Shown here piece by piece: positions 1 through 13,651 of a stretch of DNA of 64,000 nt. Source of the DNA: Morella rubra (lineage: Eukaryota; Streptophyta; Magnoliopsida; Fagales; Myricaceae); assembly GCA_003952965.2 (NCBI GenBank), contig CM025851.1, positions 33,167,440 to 33,231,439 on the forward strand, read 5' to 3'. The first letter of the stretch is position 1, and every line of letters begins with the position of its first letter. Under the pieces are notes generated by a model. The model ran no database searches. It was not told where the DNA came from and saw only the letters and a program-made list of their open reading frames with translations. A program made the translations under genes and the position numbers.

Positions 1-336
1 CTCAGCAACAAAGTCAAAAATGATGAGTCAAGTCAAAGAAAGAACTGAAACTGAGAATTTCCATTGGTAAAACAAAAACACCACAACCAACGAGGTTTGC
101 AACTACAATAGAGATGTTCTGACTCATTGTATTTACACTGTTCTGACTCAAATGGCTGGTGATCTAAGTGCAATACATGCCAAATAACTTGATATTTTGT
201 GAATTCACAAGAACAATGGCCTAGTCGGAAGATATTCCGGCCTCTCATGGTGGTGGTGCATGGGGGTCGGTGAGGATAGCAAGGACAGAGCCCTCCCCGT
301 TTTACAAGTGGATCACGTCACAGGGCACCTCAGAGG
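1..336. other. 3' flank of the RLSB-like gene
   Basis: This stretch lies downstream of the RLSB-like stop codon and probably holds its 3' UTR. I see no other gene. The short open frames here have no recognisable domain. Confidence 0.4.
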
Positions 337-3300
337 TCACACTGGATAGTCCGTTTCAAACTTGAACCATTTCCAATTTGCAAACATCGTTGCTTCGTTT
401 TCAAAAGGTAAATCATTAGATGGAGGTGATTCTGGCCTATGAGGAGCTAAAGCAGCTGGTAGCTTTTCCCTATACTTCTTTGCCATCACTTCGGCCTCAG
501 CAAGTACTTTCTGCCAAAAGGAAGGAATTTTTATCCATTTAGGAAAGTGGATACAAGCCACGTATAGACAACATAAGAAAATCTCAATTCAGGGAAATAA
601 CAAGTACCTCCTTGTTTGCTATAAAGAGCCCGGGCTCACTTTCGAGGTCCGCAATACTGCAAGCCATAAAAGCAACTTTCTTTTAGCATCTTGTTAGTGC
701 CACTATTTGGCAGTAGCACAAAATTTCCTAACAGAAAAAGGTTTGAAGAGATGGAAAATTCAAAGAAAATCAAAGCACTAATTTGTTCAAATAGAATGCA
801 ATGAATTGTGGAGGCCAAAACTACAAGACATTAATCTTTCATCGGGAAACGAACCCACACTACGGTTCATCCTTTAAGTTTTCTGGAAGTCTAGGTTTTC
901 AACATCAGGGAAAATCCCAGTTCCGTCAAGACTACAAAGTAAATGCAAAGCTAAACAGAGCAAACTTTGCAAAAAAAAAACTGGGAAGTAAATACTACAA
1001 GGACTAATGAGATGCTAACTTCTGGCCCAATTCCCCAAAATCCACCAATGCAACCAGATACCCCTAACACTTGAACAAACTATATTCCCAGAGTTTACAT
1101 TACAACAACACTACTCAACATGTCTGCATCACAATTGCTTCCATAACTATAGCACCCTGGATAGTTAAGTACACTATTCACTTAATATGGAACTGAAATT
1201 GGGGCGAAAATTGGAGTCAAGGACTTTTGCTATGTTATATTTCCACTTGTCCAGAAGTGAGAATTAGTCGTTTAGTTTATATTTCTAATAGCGGGTATCA
1301 ACTGTTAGATGTATATTATTATTAGAAAGGTACAGATGGAACTATTGCAAATCTCCTAGGAATTCAAGCTTTAGATAAACAGCTTCTCCATTAGCCTACT
1401 CTTATGGAGACTAGAAATAACTGAAATAACTATCATCCTTGAAAATTAAATATAATAACAATTAAACTAGCTTTCCTTGAACCAAGAAAGCCACACGCTT
1501 ATACCCTCTTCAACATCCTTAAACTTCCACAAATCCAGAATTTTTGCCTTTTCTTCTTTCTTAACCTACAGAATGCTGGTACGAAGGAAGTGCATGCAGT
1601 ATGATGGATGGGGAGAAGGGTTCTGAACATGTGATTCGGTGGACAGTGAGAATGGGGGAACCGCAATTGATTGTCATAATACTAGGGAGGATACTCTTGT
1701 TGGTGGTCTTAATACATTGAATAAAGGATGTTATGCTCTAGGGTTCTTTTGCCACAACAAACAGACAAGGAACTACAATTTCAACCCATTTGACTATGCG
1801 TGTTGTTCAAGAATATGTTAATTCATCAGCTACCATAATCTAATTCAGAGACCAGCTGTAAAGATAATGAAAAGTAAGTTTAACATAGCTGGAGAAAAAG
1901 TAAAAGATTATGCTTTCATCTAAACCTAAGAGCTTCTGGTGCATCAAACATGTACAGGTTAGACTCAAACCCAGCAACTCAGTGCTTTAATTACCTCAAA
2001 GATATTTTGCCAGGAAACATTGACCTTACAACAAGAACTTTAACCTTCTCATCAACTGCAAGTAAGTCACCAACAGAAGTTATTCGGTCACGGGTGATGT
2101 TTGAGATATGCAGCAAGCCACTGCAAGAGTTGAGAAAGTTTAGTGCGAGTCTCCATCATTGATAATAAAAAAAAAAAAAAAATCAAAGACGCAAATTTAA
2201 CTGGTGTACTCCAATTACAGAGCTTGGAAGTCAAAATTAAGCAAAGATCAAGAAATAGCTAAATACTGTTCAGGGATATGGTGCTCATTACAATTTGCAT
2301 AGCCACTGAGGCTCCGATAATGCTTCCAACAAAGGCCCACATAATAATGGAACATTTTTTATAGGGTATGACTAGTGATATATGGTTCAAACATCCCAAA
2401 GTTGCAAGAACTGACAGGTAAATGTTAGCAATTAAAAACTAAATTAAGCTACTGGTTGTTCCCAATAATTGGAAGGGAATATTTGGTAATAAATATTATC
2501 TGTTGTACACTCGTGATAGTTTATTTCCACTTGTTTACAACTCCAAATTCTTTTTCGGGAAAAATCATTTTTTGTCCTTAGATTTTGCACTATTTTTATA
2601 ATAGGTTCTTGAGTTTTCAAACTAAGGTCATGTTTGCCAACTGAAAACTTTTCAAAATTTTCTATGTCCCAAAATTTTCATTAATCAAACATAAAAGTGG
2701 GATAAAATTTTCTTTCCGTACTGCAGCCTTCTTTCTGTACATGTTGATCGTGATTTCTCCTCATAGCATCGAGCTATTTTCTTTGTTTTTCTGCTTTTTA
2801 AGATATAAGTCCCCATATCACAATATAACTTATGGATTCACACTTTCTTTATCAAGAAATACACAGACAAATAATTACACACATAAAGTCTTATGAGAGT
2901 TGAAAACAAGAATCAGGCTATATGAAAAAGCTAAACATCATTTAGAAACAAGCAGTCGTCTATCTGAGGCGGCCAAGCAGTGCCTACTACTACTGGAAGC
3001 TCTACTCTATCTTTTTGTTTATCTCGTTCTCTTGCTGCTTTGATAATGCTCACCTTTTCAGCAATGGAAAAACCAAGGAAAATATGCATACCCAACTTAT
3101 TTCCAGGATAAGATTTCAAAGTGAATTTTACACAGTTCCATACCTTCTGTTAGTTTCGCCTATCCTTATTTGAGCTCCATATGGAAAGATTTTTTTAACA
3201 GTTCCTTCTAAAAGTGTTCCCTCTCTAAGGTACAACATTTCCTGCAAAATTGTACAAAAAGATAAAAGCTTTGTAAAAGAAAACTAAAAAAAAAAAAGGC

Positions 3301-6300
3301 GAAGCTAAGCAAAAACACACAAAAAGTTTGAAAAACATAAAAAAGAAGTTCCTACATGCAACAAAAGAGCAAGAGCACACCAAGCATGATATGGAAAACT
3401 AACCCAAGCTTCCCTCTCACTCAATATCAAGTCATTTTTAGTCTCATCTATTCGAGTAATCTGCACGTATAACCACCGTCCAACCTACACCAGCAAGAAC
3501 CAATCATATCAAGAAGCATATAGGGATAGCATTGAACCACAGTGAATATAGAGACAAAATAAAATTCAGGAAGTTTCCAACCTTTATTTTCAGTAAAACA
3601 AGGTATCAGTATGTAACATATTTGCTCCTCTCAACCCAACTGGACTCTCAGCTATGCATTAGGACCTAGAATAAAAATTGTAGGCAGACAGTCGATGGCC
3701 ATTTTCGCAACTACTTTTGATTCAATGACATTTATTTCAGAAAATACTTGTGTGTTGTAAGTAAGTGTCAAATTCTTAGTTTTCCATTCTAGTGTCACAT
3801 GTAGTACTAGTGATGGTGGGAGTTGTGTTTGCTCAGCCCATGTGGACTTGTAGGTCTGGCATTAGGGCCAGAATAAATATATTACCGAGGCAGTGGACCA
3901 GGTGGTCCATTTTTGCAATTCCTTTTGGTTTCATGAGGTTTACTAGTGCAGCAGGAGCTGGAGAAGCAATACCAGTGGTGGTAGGTTGCCACTAACTCTC
4001 CACATTAGGGTCTAGAAAAACATTGTAGGCAAGCAATTGACTAGATGGCCCATTTTTACTACCACTTTTGACATAAAGATTTTATAAGTAATTGTAGCTA
4101 CGATGTCATCTTGTATAGTTGTGAATGACCTGAATATATCACTAGTTAGTAAGAGATAGTGAAGATAGCTAGATAACTAAATCAGCAAATTACTAAGCTC
4201 ATTTAGCATATACTCTCATCATAGGAATGCATTAATGGTAGTTTATCAAAAGAAAGAGAACAAATAATGGCATCATCCTGGATGTCATGGCTTTTGACTT
4301 CTAAGTAAAGCAGTCCCTGATCATTCTTCCAATGTGAAGGTGACCAAAAGCCAGCCTTTTTTTTCTTACTAATTTTTCGTTGTTTTAACACAATACCTAA
4401 CAAGATAAATAAAGAGGCTCTATGTATTAGTCCTGCCTTGATTGGCTTGAACTCACAACCTGCCTTAACAATGGACGTATAGTTGACCAGCTCTCTAGAA
4501 AACATGCATATATCTTCAAAAGACTGTTAACTGTAATAGCAGAGAAAGTGCTTTGATTCTGACAAGGCTGACCAATACTAGATCAGAAGGGCCTCCATCC
4601 AATACTTGAGAGGCTTTACTCAAGTCCATCCTCAATGAGGGCTTTATTGGGCAGTGACAAAATCCAAATATATGAAGCTTTCCTCTACATAAAATAATTT
4701 TGCTATCTACACTCTGCATTAAATAGTTTTGCTAAATCTCACAGCTTTGGCACACCTAAAATTCCCTGGAAATTCGTCTACTTACCGCCAATTATGGGTA
4801 ATATGTTGATTGAGAGGATGAAGGCATCATTCACAGAGAAAACACAAACCATAACCTCTTAAGTAGCTGAAAGACAGATAAGAAGATATCTTGAAAAGGC
4901 TACTCACATTTTCTTTCAATTCAGTGAAGCTGTTCATTCTTTTCAATAATTCAGCTTTAGGAAGAAAAGCTCTCAATCCCTGCAAAATAAATTTTCAAAA
5001 AGTTATAATCGTTGATAAAATGCATAATAAGCTCATACACACGAATTGCACGGACAAAAAACTAACCTCAATCCTCGTAAGAAGACCCCCTGTATTCCAC
5101 TCTGTTATTTTCACCTCGATGGGTTCATTGAGTTGTTTTATCTGCTCAATAGGAAACAAAATTTGGCTCTTACAGTAGAATAGAATCTCCCAGGACATAT
5201 TTTAAAACTAAAGAGCTTACTATTGGCAGCAATTATGCTGCAAGGAAGATAAAAATCATAGTTTTATCGCCTGGTCAATCTTGACCCACTGAGTGGATCA
5301 TAAAACATCGGCTTCCTATTCATTCATTTTCTCCAAACAATATACTTGAAATGGCTTATCTAAAATTTGGAACTTATGGCACAACAGATATCCATAGAAT
5401 ATTCCAAAAGCAGCCACGTGGCAAGCTGTAGATTCTGCAGGAAATTTTCTACATAGACTACACAGAAAAGTAGAAAGCAAGAAAAAAACCTGCCTCACTC
5501 GATGCCAAGCAATTCTCCGGAAGAATCGTCTAGTTGAAAGCAGTGGGCGACCACTAAGTGTTCTTCCAAGAACCTCCGCAAACAAAACAGCTCCAGTCTC
5601 CACAACAGGCCTTCCAGGCCCCGTGATCCCGCTCAAGGCCTCATCATTCTTCACAATTCCCATCTTTCCCCGAACCATGAACTTGGAGGCATCCTTATCC
5701 ATATCGCATAGCAAGTATTCCATCTCCTTGTCATACAAGGGAAGCACCTCCTTTGTCAACATCGTACCTAACACGTCCGCCCCCACATTCACGTCAAGCT
5801 TATTCTCATTACCTGAAACCACCACTCCCACCACAAAATCTCCTGGTTTGGGATCGTAATACTCAACATCTACGTTCTTTGCTTCCTCATTGCAATCATC
5901 CACATCACTTTTCTCCTCTAATACACCTCCCTCTTCTTTTGCTTCTTCCGCAGTATCTCTCCCTTTGAAAAACTTCAAAAAAGGCTCTAAAGCCTCGTCT
6001 TTATCAAGTTTTTCAGAAACATTGTCTAAGTCTGAGGCGACCCCATTATCTATAGGCAATGGGGAAGGCTTATTTAGCAATTCAAGCTCTTCATTCCCTG
6101 GCCTATCTATACTCTGAGGCTTTTGCGGCAACTGGGTACTCGAAAAACCATCAAAAACCTCATTCCTAGAGCAGAAGGCAACATGGGTACCTCCGCAAAG
6201 TATCAAATTCTTAGCAAATACCTGATTTTGAAAAGACCCGGTAGTGGAAAACGACTGGAATTTGGAGGCTTTCGGAGCTGGGCATTTGGGGCTGCTCGAA

Positions 6301-6404
6301 AACGCTTTGTTTTGGATAGTGTTGGATACAAGAGTGAAGCAGTTAACCGGTAAACTACAGGTGGGGGAACAAAGAGACTTGCAGGGCTGAAGCAGAAGTG
6401 GCAT
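337..6404 (-). CDS. RLSB: S1 RNA-binding domain protein, chloroplast, RLSB/PDE338-like
   Basis: Eight exons join with GT-AG borders: 6404-5490, 5141-5067, 4979-4908, 3484-3404, 3241-3144, 2120-1995, 656-608 and 510-337 (TGA). They give 529 aa in an unbroken frame. Seen: a Ser-rich N-terminus of about 60 residues consistent with a plastid transit peptide, an acidic linker (about 103-180), then OB-fold/S1-like segments at about 185-245, 270-375 and 387-460. The last is the most typical S1 domain (GTLLEGTVKKIFPYG followed by GLLHISNI). The C-terminus ends WKWFKFETDYPV. Family knowledge: the Arabidopsis/maize relative (At1g71720, PDE338/RLSB) binds rbcL mRNA in plastids and promotes Rubisco large-subunit expression. 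RNA binding is supported by the S1 domains; the rbcL target is inferred by homology. The start is the first ATG before the transit-like sequence. No lesion seen. Confidence 0.9.
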
Positions 6405-7460
6405 CTTCTTATCCTGCGCACCTCATGAGCTCTGTTTCTTAGACCTTGGAGCTTGGAATTGATTTTTCTAAAACAGTCCCAGGCTTTTCCCGGCTAGTTT
6501 TATCCGTTCGCTGTTTCCTTTTCTCCAGTTTTTATGTTTTATCAGTTTTCTGTCTGTCTTTTGTCCGCGAGAAGCGTTAGTGGGCAGGATACATGTTAGC
6601 ATTGGGCCCTATGTGGGCCGCAATTTATGCTATCCCCAGGCCCAGTTTAAAAGTAAGTGGGCCATCAATAGCCCAACAGGTTCCGGAGAACTGTAGAAAC
6701 GACGATGTTTAAGACGGGCTTTATCTCTGCGGAAAGCAAGAACAAAGCGAACAATTAACAAACCTTCACATCTGTCACCTTTCTGAACCATTGGTTTATA
6801 TTTGCTTGTATTCTAATGGGCAATGTGGATAAGCTGACGCATTCTCTGACAGACAACCCGTGAAACAAGTAATTTGTGATAATTTTAAAAAACACAAAGT
6901 TGAGTGACTCTATCGCTAGTCTCCTAGATATAGATCACTCTCTTGGTGCTACTCGGGACAAATAGTTGATCGATATAAAAATCAACTCTACCTCTAATTT
7001 TTTCTTTTATTTTCCCAATAGCCAATATTTATCCTATATATGTTAATAAGGTACAATAAATATTATAAGCTCAAAACAAATGTAAATAGTCACAGACCTA
7101 AGAGACGAAGAAACTCGTGTATTAATTTCATCTCTATTTAAAACGAATCTTATAATAAATGCAGAGCGCACTGCAACTAGTTAAAAAAATACAGCGATAT
7201 ATGTACCACTTAAGTGAAAAATGACCTAACTAACTATAATTCAAATCCAAGAAGTTTGAATCTATGAATTGCCTTATAGATCATCTCGTACCATTAGGCT
7301 AGACTCTCGTGGAATATTTTTTAATAGATTTCATAAAATTAAAAATAGGAGAAAATATGATTAAATTCTACTAATTAACTCCATTCATTTTTTTAATATA
7401 AAATGTTATATATTTCTTTGTATATATTAATAAAATATTATTATCTCGCCTCTCAAACTA

Positions 7461-7515
7461 TTCCGCATTCTTCCTTAAAAAATTCTCCTTCCTGGTTGGG
7501 TGGAAGAATGCGGAA
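7461..7515. repeat. Perfect 14-bp inverted repeat (hairpin)
   Basis: TTCCGCATTCTTCC at 7461-7474 is exactly complementary to GGAAGAATGCGGAA at 7502-7515, with a 27-nt loop. It lies in intergenic AT-rich DNA. No target-site duplication was found and it matches no plant microRNA I know. Confidence 0.6.
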
Positions 7516-9870
7516 ATGAAACCATAAATATTTTAAACGACTGACCGCGGCGTTTTTTTATTAGTATTAGGTAGACAATTAAAGATAAACAAAAAGATTA
7601 GTGCCACTGTGTCCACTGATTAACCGATGTCGGTGGCTTAGCAAAAAATAAACTGATGTCGGTGGATGTGGTTAAGTAGTTAATTTGCCGCAAAACACGA
7701 ATTGGCATAATTATTTGAAGGCCGTATTGGAGTTAAGACAAACCGTACCTTTCTCACTACGTCATCTCTACCTGCTACTGAAAACAGTAATAATCTGCAA
7801 AGTACATCTGACAATTGTCTCCTTTTAAAGCTGTAAGATTTATAGCCTTTTAAAATTTTGGGGATATTAAAATTTTAAGTTATTAAATTTTGTGAAAGTA
7901 AAAAGTTTAATTTTATAGTGAAAAGTTAATGATAAGTGCAAATAATTATTTTTAAGCCACCTTCTTGTAAAAATTAGACTCACCTAATTTATGTGGCTTA
8001 AAAATTATACTACTTCAAGATTCATTGATCTGTTAAATAAATCCACTTGACGTGTCAGATTGGATTTTTCCTTATTTCCTAAAAGAAAATCACATGTAAT
8101 AAACTACAACTGCTATCAACACCAAACAAACAGGATCTAGACCCGTAAACCTATCATGTTCCCATTATTGATATACAAATATGGCCATTGTTAAGGATCT
8201 TCCTACCACATTAATTGCAGTTTTTATATCTGTTGGTGACGATGTCGAGACGATTACGTGGGCCACCATCGACATTACTGGTTAACTGGCGAAATTATTA
8301 TATCCTCTTCGGGTGCCTTGTTTAGTCTTGGAGACACACTATATAAAAAATTAGAAACTATTTTGCCAAGTAATTAGGGACTCTTCCAAGGGCTAATTAA
8401 TAAAAGTAAGTCCTAGGTGTTTTGTGAGATCTTAAATCCCGGATCACAAGCTTTACAAATTATCTCGAGTTCTTTTAGCAATTTTTTTTTTAATACAATT
8501 CTTAATTTATATTTTCTTTTCCTTCTCTTTACATCTTTCTCACCCTGCAATTCCAATTTATGCAATTTGGAACAATTAGAGCATGTTTATGTTGCGGCAG
8601 TACTGTGTAAAAATTGAGAGATAGAGACGTTTATTGTTGATGTTAATTTGCTGCATTTAATAAGGATAGAAATTAAATAATAATAATAATACGTGGCACA
8701 AAGGGAATGCCCTAGAACTTTTTGCCATTAATACGATCTAAAGCAAGAAACATGTGCTTCTTGATGGGCATGTTTCATGTTGGGGCCTAAATCGTTTTCG
8801 CCTGGGTGGTCAAGTTTGTTTTTTTTTTTTCTTGTCGGGTGGTCAAGTTTAATATATGTTGTTCTTGCGAATTTGTCTCGTAGTTCCTTGGACTTGGGCA
8901 TCGTCATGTGAGAGTTTTTTATTGTATCAGATTGATGTAACGTTTTGCTAGAGTGTAAATATAGAAAAAAGATTCGAACTAAACAGATCCATAAGGGGAA
9001 AAAAAGAGAGTAACAATGCATCAAGTTCAAAATTTGACATTATTTTTTTTTATTTTTTTCTCACCAACTATTAAATACTGACATATTGCAGGAACGATTG
9101 ATTTCGTGACAATTCAATTATTAATTACCACCTTTTTATATTTTGCATCCCTCGTGATTAATTTAAACAAAGATTGATATTTTAATTTAATAAAGTGCTC
9201 ACACAAAATATAGCGTTAAAATTGTGAAGGTAAAAGTCATTTCACTAAACCCAAACTTTCGTCCAAATTAACAATGAGATCTATCAATTACAAACGATTG
9301 ATAGTTAGGATGTAAAATGAAACGAAATTGATCATTTATAGTGCGAATTATGAGACTCAAATAATTAATGGGTGAAAATATATTTAACTATTTTTAAAAT
9401 AATTTTTTAAACATTACATAGAAAACGAAAATAAACATAAAAATACTATGGTATAATGTTGTGAAACTAATTAACCAATATCAAGAGAAATATAAATAAT
9501 ATTACACGAAATAAATTGAAAATCAAGATGAATTGGGCTCAGGAGAAAGGGGGGAAAAAAAAAAAACATGCATCGACATGAATTGATTAAAGCCGACCAC
9601 GTGTAAGGAGGATGTTGGATCCAAGGATGCGTAGAGAAGGACAGTAAACTTTCTCTCCACTTCAAAACCCAGTACCCTTTTTCAGTTTTTTGTCACACCC
9701 AGAACCCAATCCGGAAAGCCATAAAAGTACTTTCGCTGAGAAGAAGAGGGTCTCGCAGCTTTCTGTAGGAGGATCTAGAGCCGAGGAAAGGTTGCTTGAA
9801 GCAGAGATTTTGGCAGTCGTCTTGGCTGAAGGATCAGCTAAACGTGCAAGCCGAAGGTTAAGGTACTAGA

Positions 9871-9911
9871 TGATCTCTCTCTCTCTCTCTCTCTCGAGCT
9901 CTCGAGCTCTC
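9871..9911. repeat. (CT)n microsatellite plus GAGCTCTC direct repeats
   Basis: A run of about 12 CT dinucleotides is followed by two tandem copies of CGAGCTCT. It may be a pyrimidine-rich leader of an unrecognised transcript, but no coding exon follows. Confidence 0.5.
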
Positions 9912-10318
9912 ATGCTTTGCACCCTTTTTTGTCTATCTTTGGTTTTTCTGAATCACATACTCATATATGTTAGTGAGGATAAAACGCTACGAGATCTTGA
10001 GTTTTGCATCTGGTTGTGTTGATTGATAATTGTGGAAAAAAGGTGATTGAAAATTGTTCTTCCTGCTTCCATGAAGTCGGAGGCCGATCGGGGTTCAACG
10101 AGTCATCGAGTATGATCGATTACCCATTCTTCGCGTTTTCATTGGGTAAGAGGCCGATTGTTTTGGTCTCTGGTCTCCACGAGAGACTGATCATATACCT
10201 AGCTATACCTTCATAAAGACTTCATGAATCCAATTTCCTTCTGTCCACTAAATCACAAGTGAACGAGTCTTTTGATGCAAAGTAAACCAAGCAACCCTGA
10301 TATATAGCTCATCACGAT

Positions 10319-10830
10319 CCAAACCTAGGTCCGTTAGGAAGAAAAAATTCTCCATCTTGAAAGCAAAAAACATTCAGATCGAACATCTAAAATCTAAAAA
10401 ATATTCAACATAAATTTCAACACTTCTTTTACACAAATTTTAACAATTTTTTTTTTTTTTTTTAGTAATTAAACTAGGTCCGTTAGGAAGAAAAATTATC
10501 CAACATTCACAATCGGAACATATAAAATCTCAAAAAATTCAACACATATTTCAACAACTTTTTTTTTTAGTAATTAAACCTAGGTCCGTTAGGAAGAAAA
10601 ATTCTCCATCTTGAAAGCAAAAAACATTCACAATCAGAACATATAAAATCTCAAAAAATTCAACATATATTTCAACAGCCTTTTTTTTTAGTAATTAAAC
10701 CTAGGACCGTTAGGAAGAAAATTCTCTATCTTGAAAGCAAAAAACATTCACAATCGGAACATATAAAATCTCAAAAAATTCAACATAAATTTCAATACTT
10801 TTTGATACAAACGTCAACAGTTTTTTTTTT
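10319..10830. repeat. Tandem repeat, about 4 copies of a 105-150 bp unit
   Basis: Units start near 10319, 10471, 10576 and 10697. Each begins with AAACCTAGGTCCGTTAGGAA or a close variant (copy 4 has GGACCG). Each continues with an attcaacata-like A-rich section and ends in a T-run plus AGTAATTAAAC. Copies differ mainly in T-run length and one internal deletion in copy 2. The array is non-coding. Confidence 0.85.
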
Positions 10831-11051
10831 TTGAGTAATTAAAAATCCGAGCTCTTATTCACGTGTATTGAGTTCAAATAGACTTGATACAGTATTTTCA
10901 CAAGTTGGATTCAACACCACAGCAAACCTAAGAGATTGATCACTAACCCTCATTAAGTCGCAAGTTCTTTAAAACAAGTGACGGTTTGAACCACTAAGTG
11001 TGTGCCTAAGCCACTTTCAGGAGCCTATCTGCCACTTGAGCTGCTTGGGTG
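10831..11051 (-). mobile_element. Possible tRNA-derived SINE
   Basis: Read on the minus strand, a 5' part near 11051 has an A-box-like CAGCTCAAGTGG. A perfect B-box core GTTCAAACC follows. The element would end in an A-run next to 10820-10835. The A-to-B spacing is longer than in a true tRNA, and the target-site duplication is unclear because the flanks lie within the tandem repeat. Tentative. Confidence 0.35.
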
Positions 11052-12236
11052 GATTAACTTCAACAACTTTTCATATAACTATAATATGTTTTTTCTATAA
11101 TATGTTTTTTCTCAAAAAAAAAAAAATCAATCAAATATTCTCTTTATGCTTTTTTTTTTTTAACTAAAATTCAATATTTTAATATAAACAAATTCCATCA
11201 AATTATCAATCTCTATATCTTTTCACCTACTCTAATAAAACTTAATTTATAATTAAATATCTTTAAAAAAATTCCACCAACTTTTTATAAAACTTCAATT
11301 TACCTAAATATTCACGCTTGTTAAATTTTACAATAAAACTTCATTTAATTAACGGGAGGTTTGTGGGTAAACTCACTGTAATATTTGAAAATAAATAAAT
11401 AACAGGAAAAATATTAGGGCATAGTTAATCATTCGCGGGTATCTTATGAAGGAAGAAAAGCGCATAGCTAATCATGCGATGTTTTTTTACCCACAGCATT
11501 TATACATAGGGGATAGAAATTAGTGTACTCCTGTTTCACCATGCATACGTACGTACAGGACAATGACTAGGCCCCTCGTGCCAATAAGTCGCACGTCATC
11601 ATTAGTGTTTGTGCAATAATTCCGGGGTGTGATGTAATAGATACTGATCAGTCGTTGCCGGCTACCAATAAATCAGGCACCCTATGAGTACTTCCCATAA
11701 CGGAGCGCATCCTCCATAATTTTCAAACAGATAAAATGTCCTTTTGTTTGCTGGCTACCACTTTCTTCGTCGTTGATCATGATTCATGAAAGATAGGGAA
11801 CAAAAGTCGCGAGGGTTGGACAAAAAAAGAGTTCCATCAATGGGGTAGTCCGTGGTCACATTAATGACACCAAAATTCCATGGTCTGGTAGCTATCGGCC
11901 TCAGCTTCAGCCTATGCAAATCCCGCTGGCGCATCATGTGGAAATGGAACTCTTTCGCCCTTTCCTTGTCTAAAGTCTTGACTGACATCTTGTTTATGTG
12001 AGCAATATATATAGACATAGATTGATGGAAACATACATGTCATGTCCCAGAGACTTCGCTCATGAGTCGTGGGTACTCTGGGCGGTGTCTGTCTTTTGTC
12101 TCTCTCAGAGTTGAGAAGCTTAACATGCCATATGGCAAATTTTGGACCGAAGCCATGAACCAAATGCAGAAATGGATGCAAATTTTCTTTGTTCTCTGTT
12201 TGCTTTTGTCGGGCTTTATGGTGTGGTTGCAACGAC

Positions 12237-12786
12237 TGATTTTGAAACGCAATTTCCAAATCGAGACTTGTAGATAGTCAGATAGGCTTTTTGGATATGA
12301 CTCGTTTTGTCTCGAGGGGATGCGAAGGTGTAACATCTTCCGCAATTCTCTATTGAAACCGTATAGTGTAATTTAAAATTTTTTTAAAAAAAATTATCCG
12401 AATTATCGCAAAAGATTATGAGGATGTTTTTTGCTAAAATTCCGAAATTTTATGAATCTTACTTTTGAGATTTATTGGGATTTGTGAAAGGTAAAGTATG
12501 TATGTGTAAAAGTTAAAAATTTTAAAATGTGTTTGTTTTGCTGAAAATTTTCATGCCCCAAAATATTAGAGAAACAAACGGTACCTATGTTACTTGTACT
12601 CTCTCCCCTCGTTCTTTGATTTTGAAACGCAATTTCCAAATCGAGACTTGTAGATAGTCAGATAGGCTTTTTGGATATGATTCGTTTTGTCTCGAGGGGA
12701 TGCGAAGGTGTAACATCTTCCGCAATTCTCTATTGAAACCATATAGTGTAATTTAAAATTTTTTTAAAAAAAATTATCCGAATTAT
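12237..12786. repeat. Direct duplication, two copies of about 170 bp
   Basis: The copies lie at 12237-12406 and 12617-12786, offset 380 bp. I see only two clear mismatches (gactcg/gattcg and aaccgt/aaccat). Downstream of copy 2, about 20 nt (starting ATGATATAATTCG) are absent after copy 1 before both resume at CAAAAGATTATG. The high identity suggests a recent duplication. Non-coding. Confidence 0.9.
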
Positions 12787-13651
12787 ATGATATAATTCGA
12801 GAAGAAATTGCAAAAGATTATGTTTTGTAGGAAAGTGTTTTGCCATCTCCCTTGCTGCCAAGTGATTATGTTCTCCCTTTTTAATTGGTTACCTTTTTTT
12901 GTGTAATTTCACGTGTTAAAGAATAATTTGGTCAGGACTATACAAAATAACTCCGATTCAACATAGTTGGATTGGTTAGAGTCGGAATCGGTTTTGAATT
13001 CTATAACACGGACTCCGACTTATATTTGAAAAATTATATTTTTCTCCTTTTAAATGAAATCGGTATTTGAGCCTTTTTGGCCCAAATGACAAAAAAATAA
13101 ATAAATATAAAGTGCTTAAATTTATTAAGAATTTTTTTTATTTGGACCGATGACTCAATACAAATTTTGAGCTACATAAATTCAAATAGCACGACTCCAA
13201 ATCGACTCAAACTAATCGGTTTGGAATCGACTTACACTTAGTTTGAATCGGAGTTGAAAGCGAAGTCCAAATTTTTATAGGGTCCATGTCATATATTGCC
13301 TTTCCGACATATTCGCACGTTCAATTATTTTGATTGATTTTTACGTTGAAAGATGGTTGAAAGTATGCCATCATCTCTTCTTCATTTTAAAAAAATATAA
13401 TTAAGAAAATTGTAGAGTGTGAACACTTATTGGTTAAATAAACTATTTAGAGTGCTATTCTGCCCATCGGAGTTGATTGGGTGCGGTCAAAACTTGGAAA
13501 CTTTCAACTTTAAAGACTAGAAACGATAAAAGTTGTATGAAAAGTGCTTAGAACCTTTTTTGGTTGACAGTATTCTTGCCGCGTAAACCTGACAAAAGAA
13601 CAAAGTCTTTCAGATGAAGAAACAAATTTTAATTGATACAACGCAAGTTGT

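Larger units (their letters stand above)
6405..10318. other. Gene-poor, AT-rich intergenic region
   Basis: No coding exon was recognised on either strand. The first few hundred bases should hold the RLSB-like promoter and 5' UTR. The stretch contains two small inverted repeats (7461-7515 and 7948-8005) and a (CT)n run at about 9871-9895. Around 9700-9900 the composition turns more GC-rich and leader-like, but no conserved protein or known plant microRNA was found. Confidence 0.5.

Noticed and set aside
5623-6353. Several plus-strand open frames opposite RLSB exon 1
   Set aside because: They are antisense shadows of the long first exon. The minus strand encodes a recognisable S1-domain protein with correct splice sites.
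11755-12345. Overlapping minus-strand open frames of 87-115 codons
   Set aside because: No domain, no splice support and partial overlap with the 170-bp duplication.
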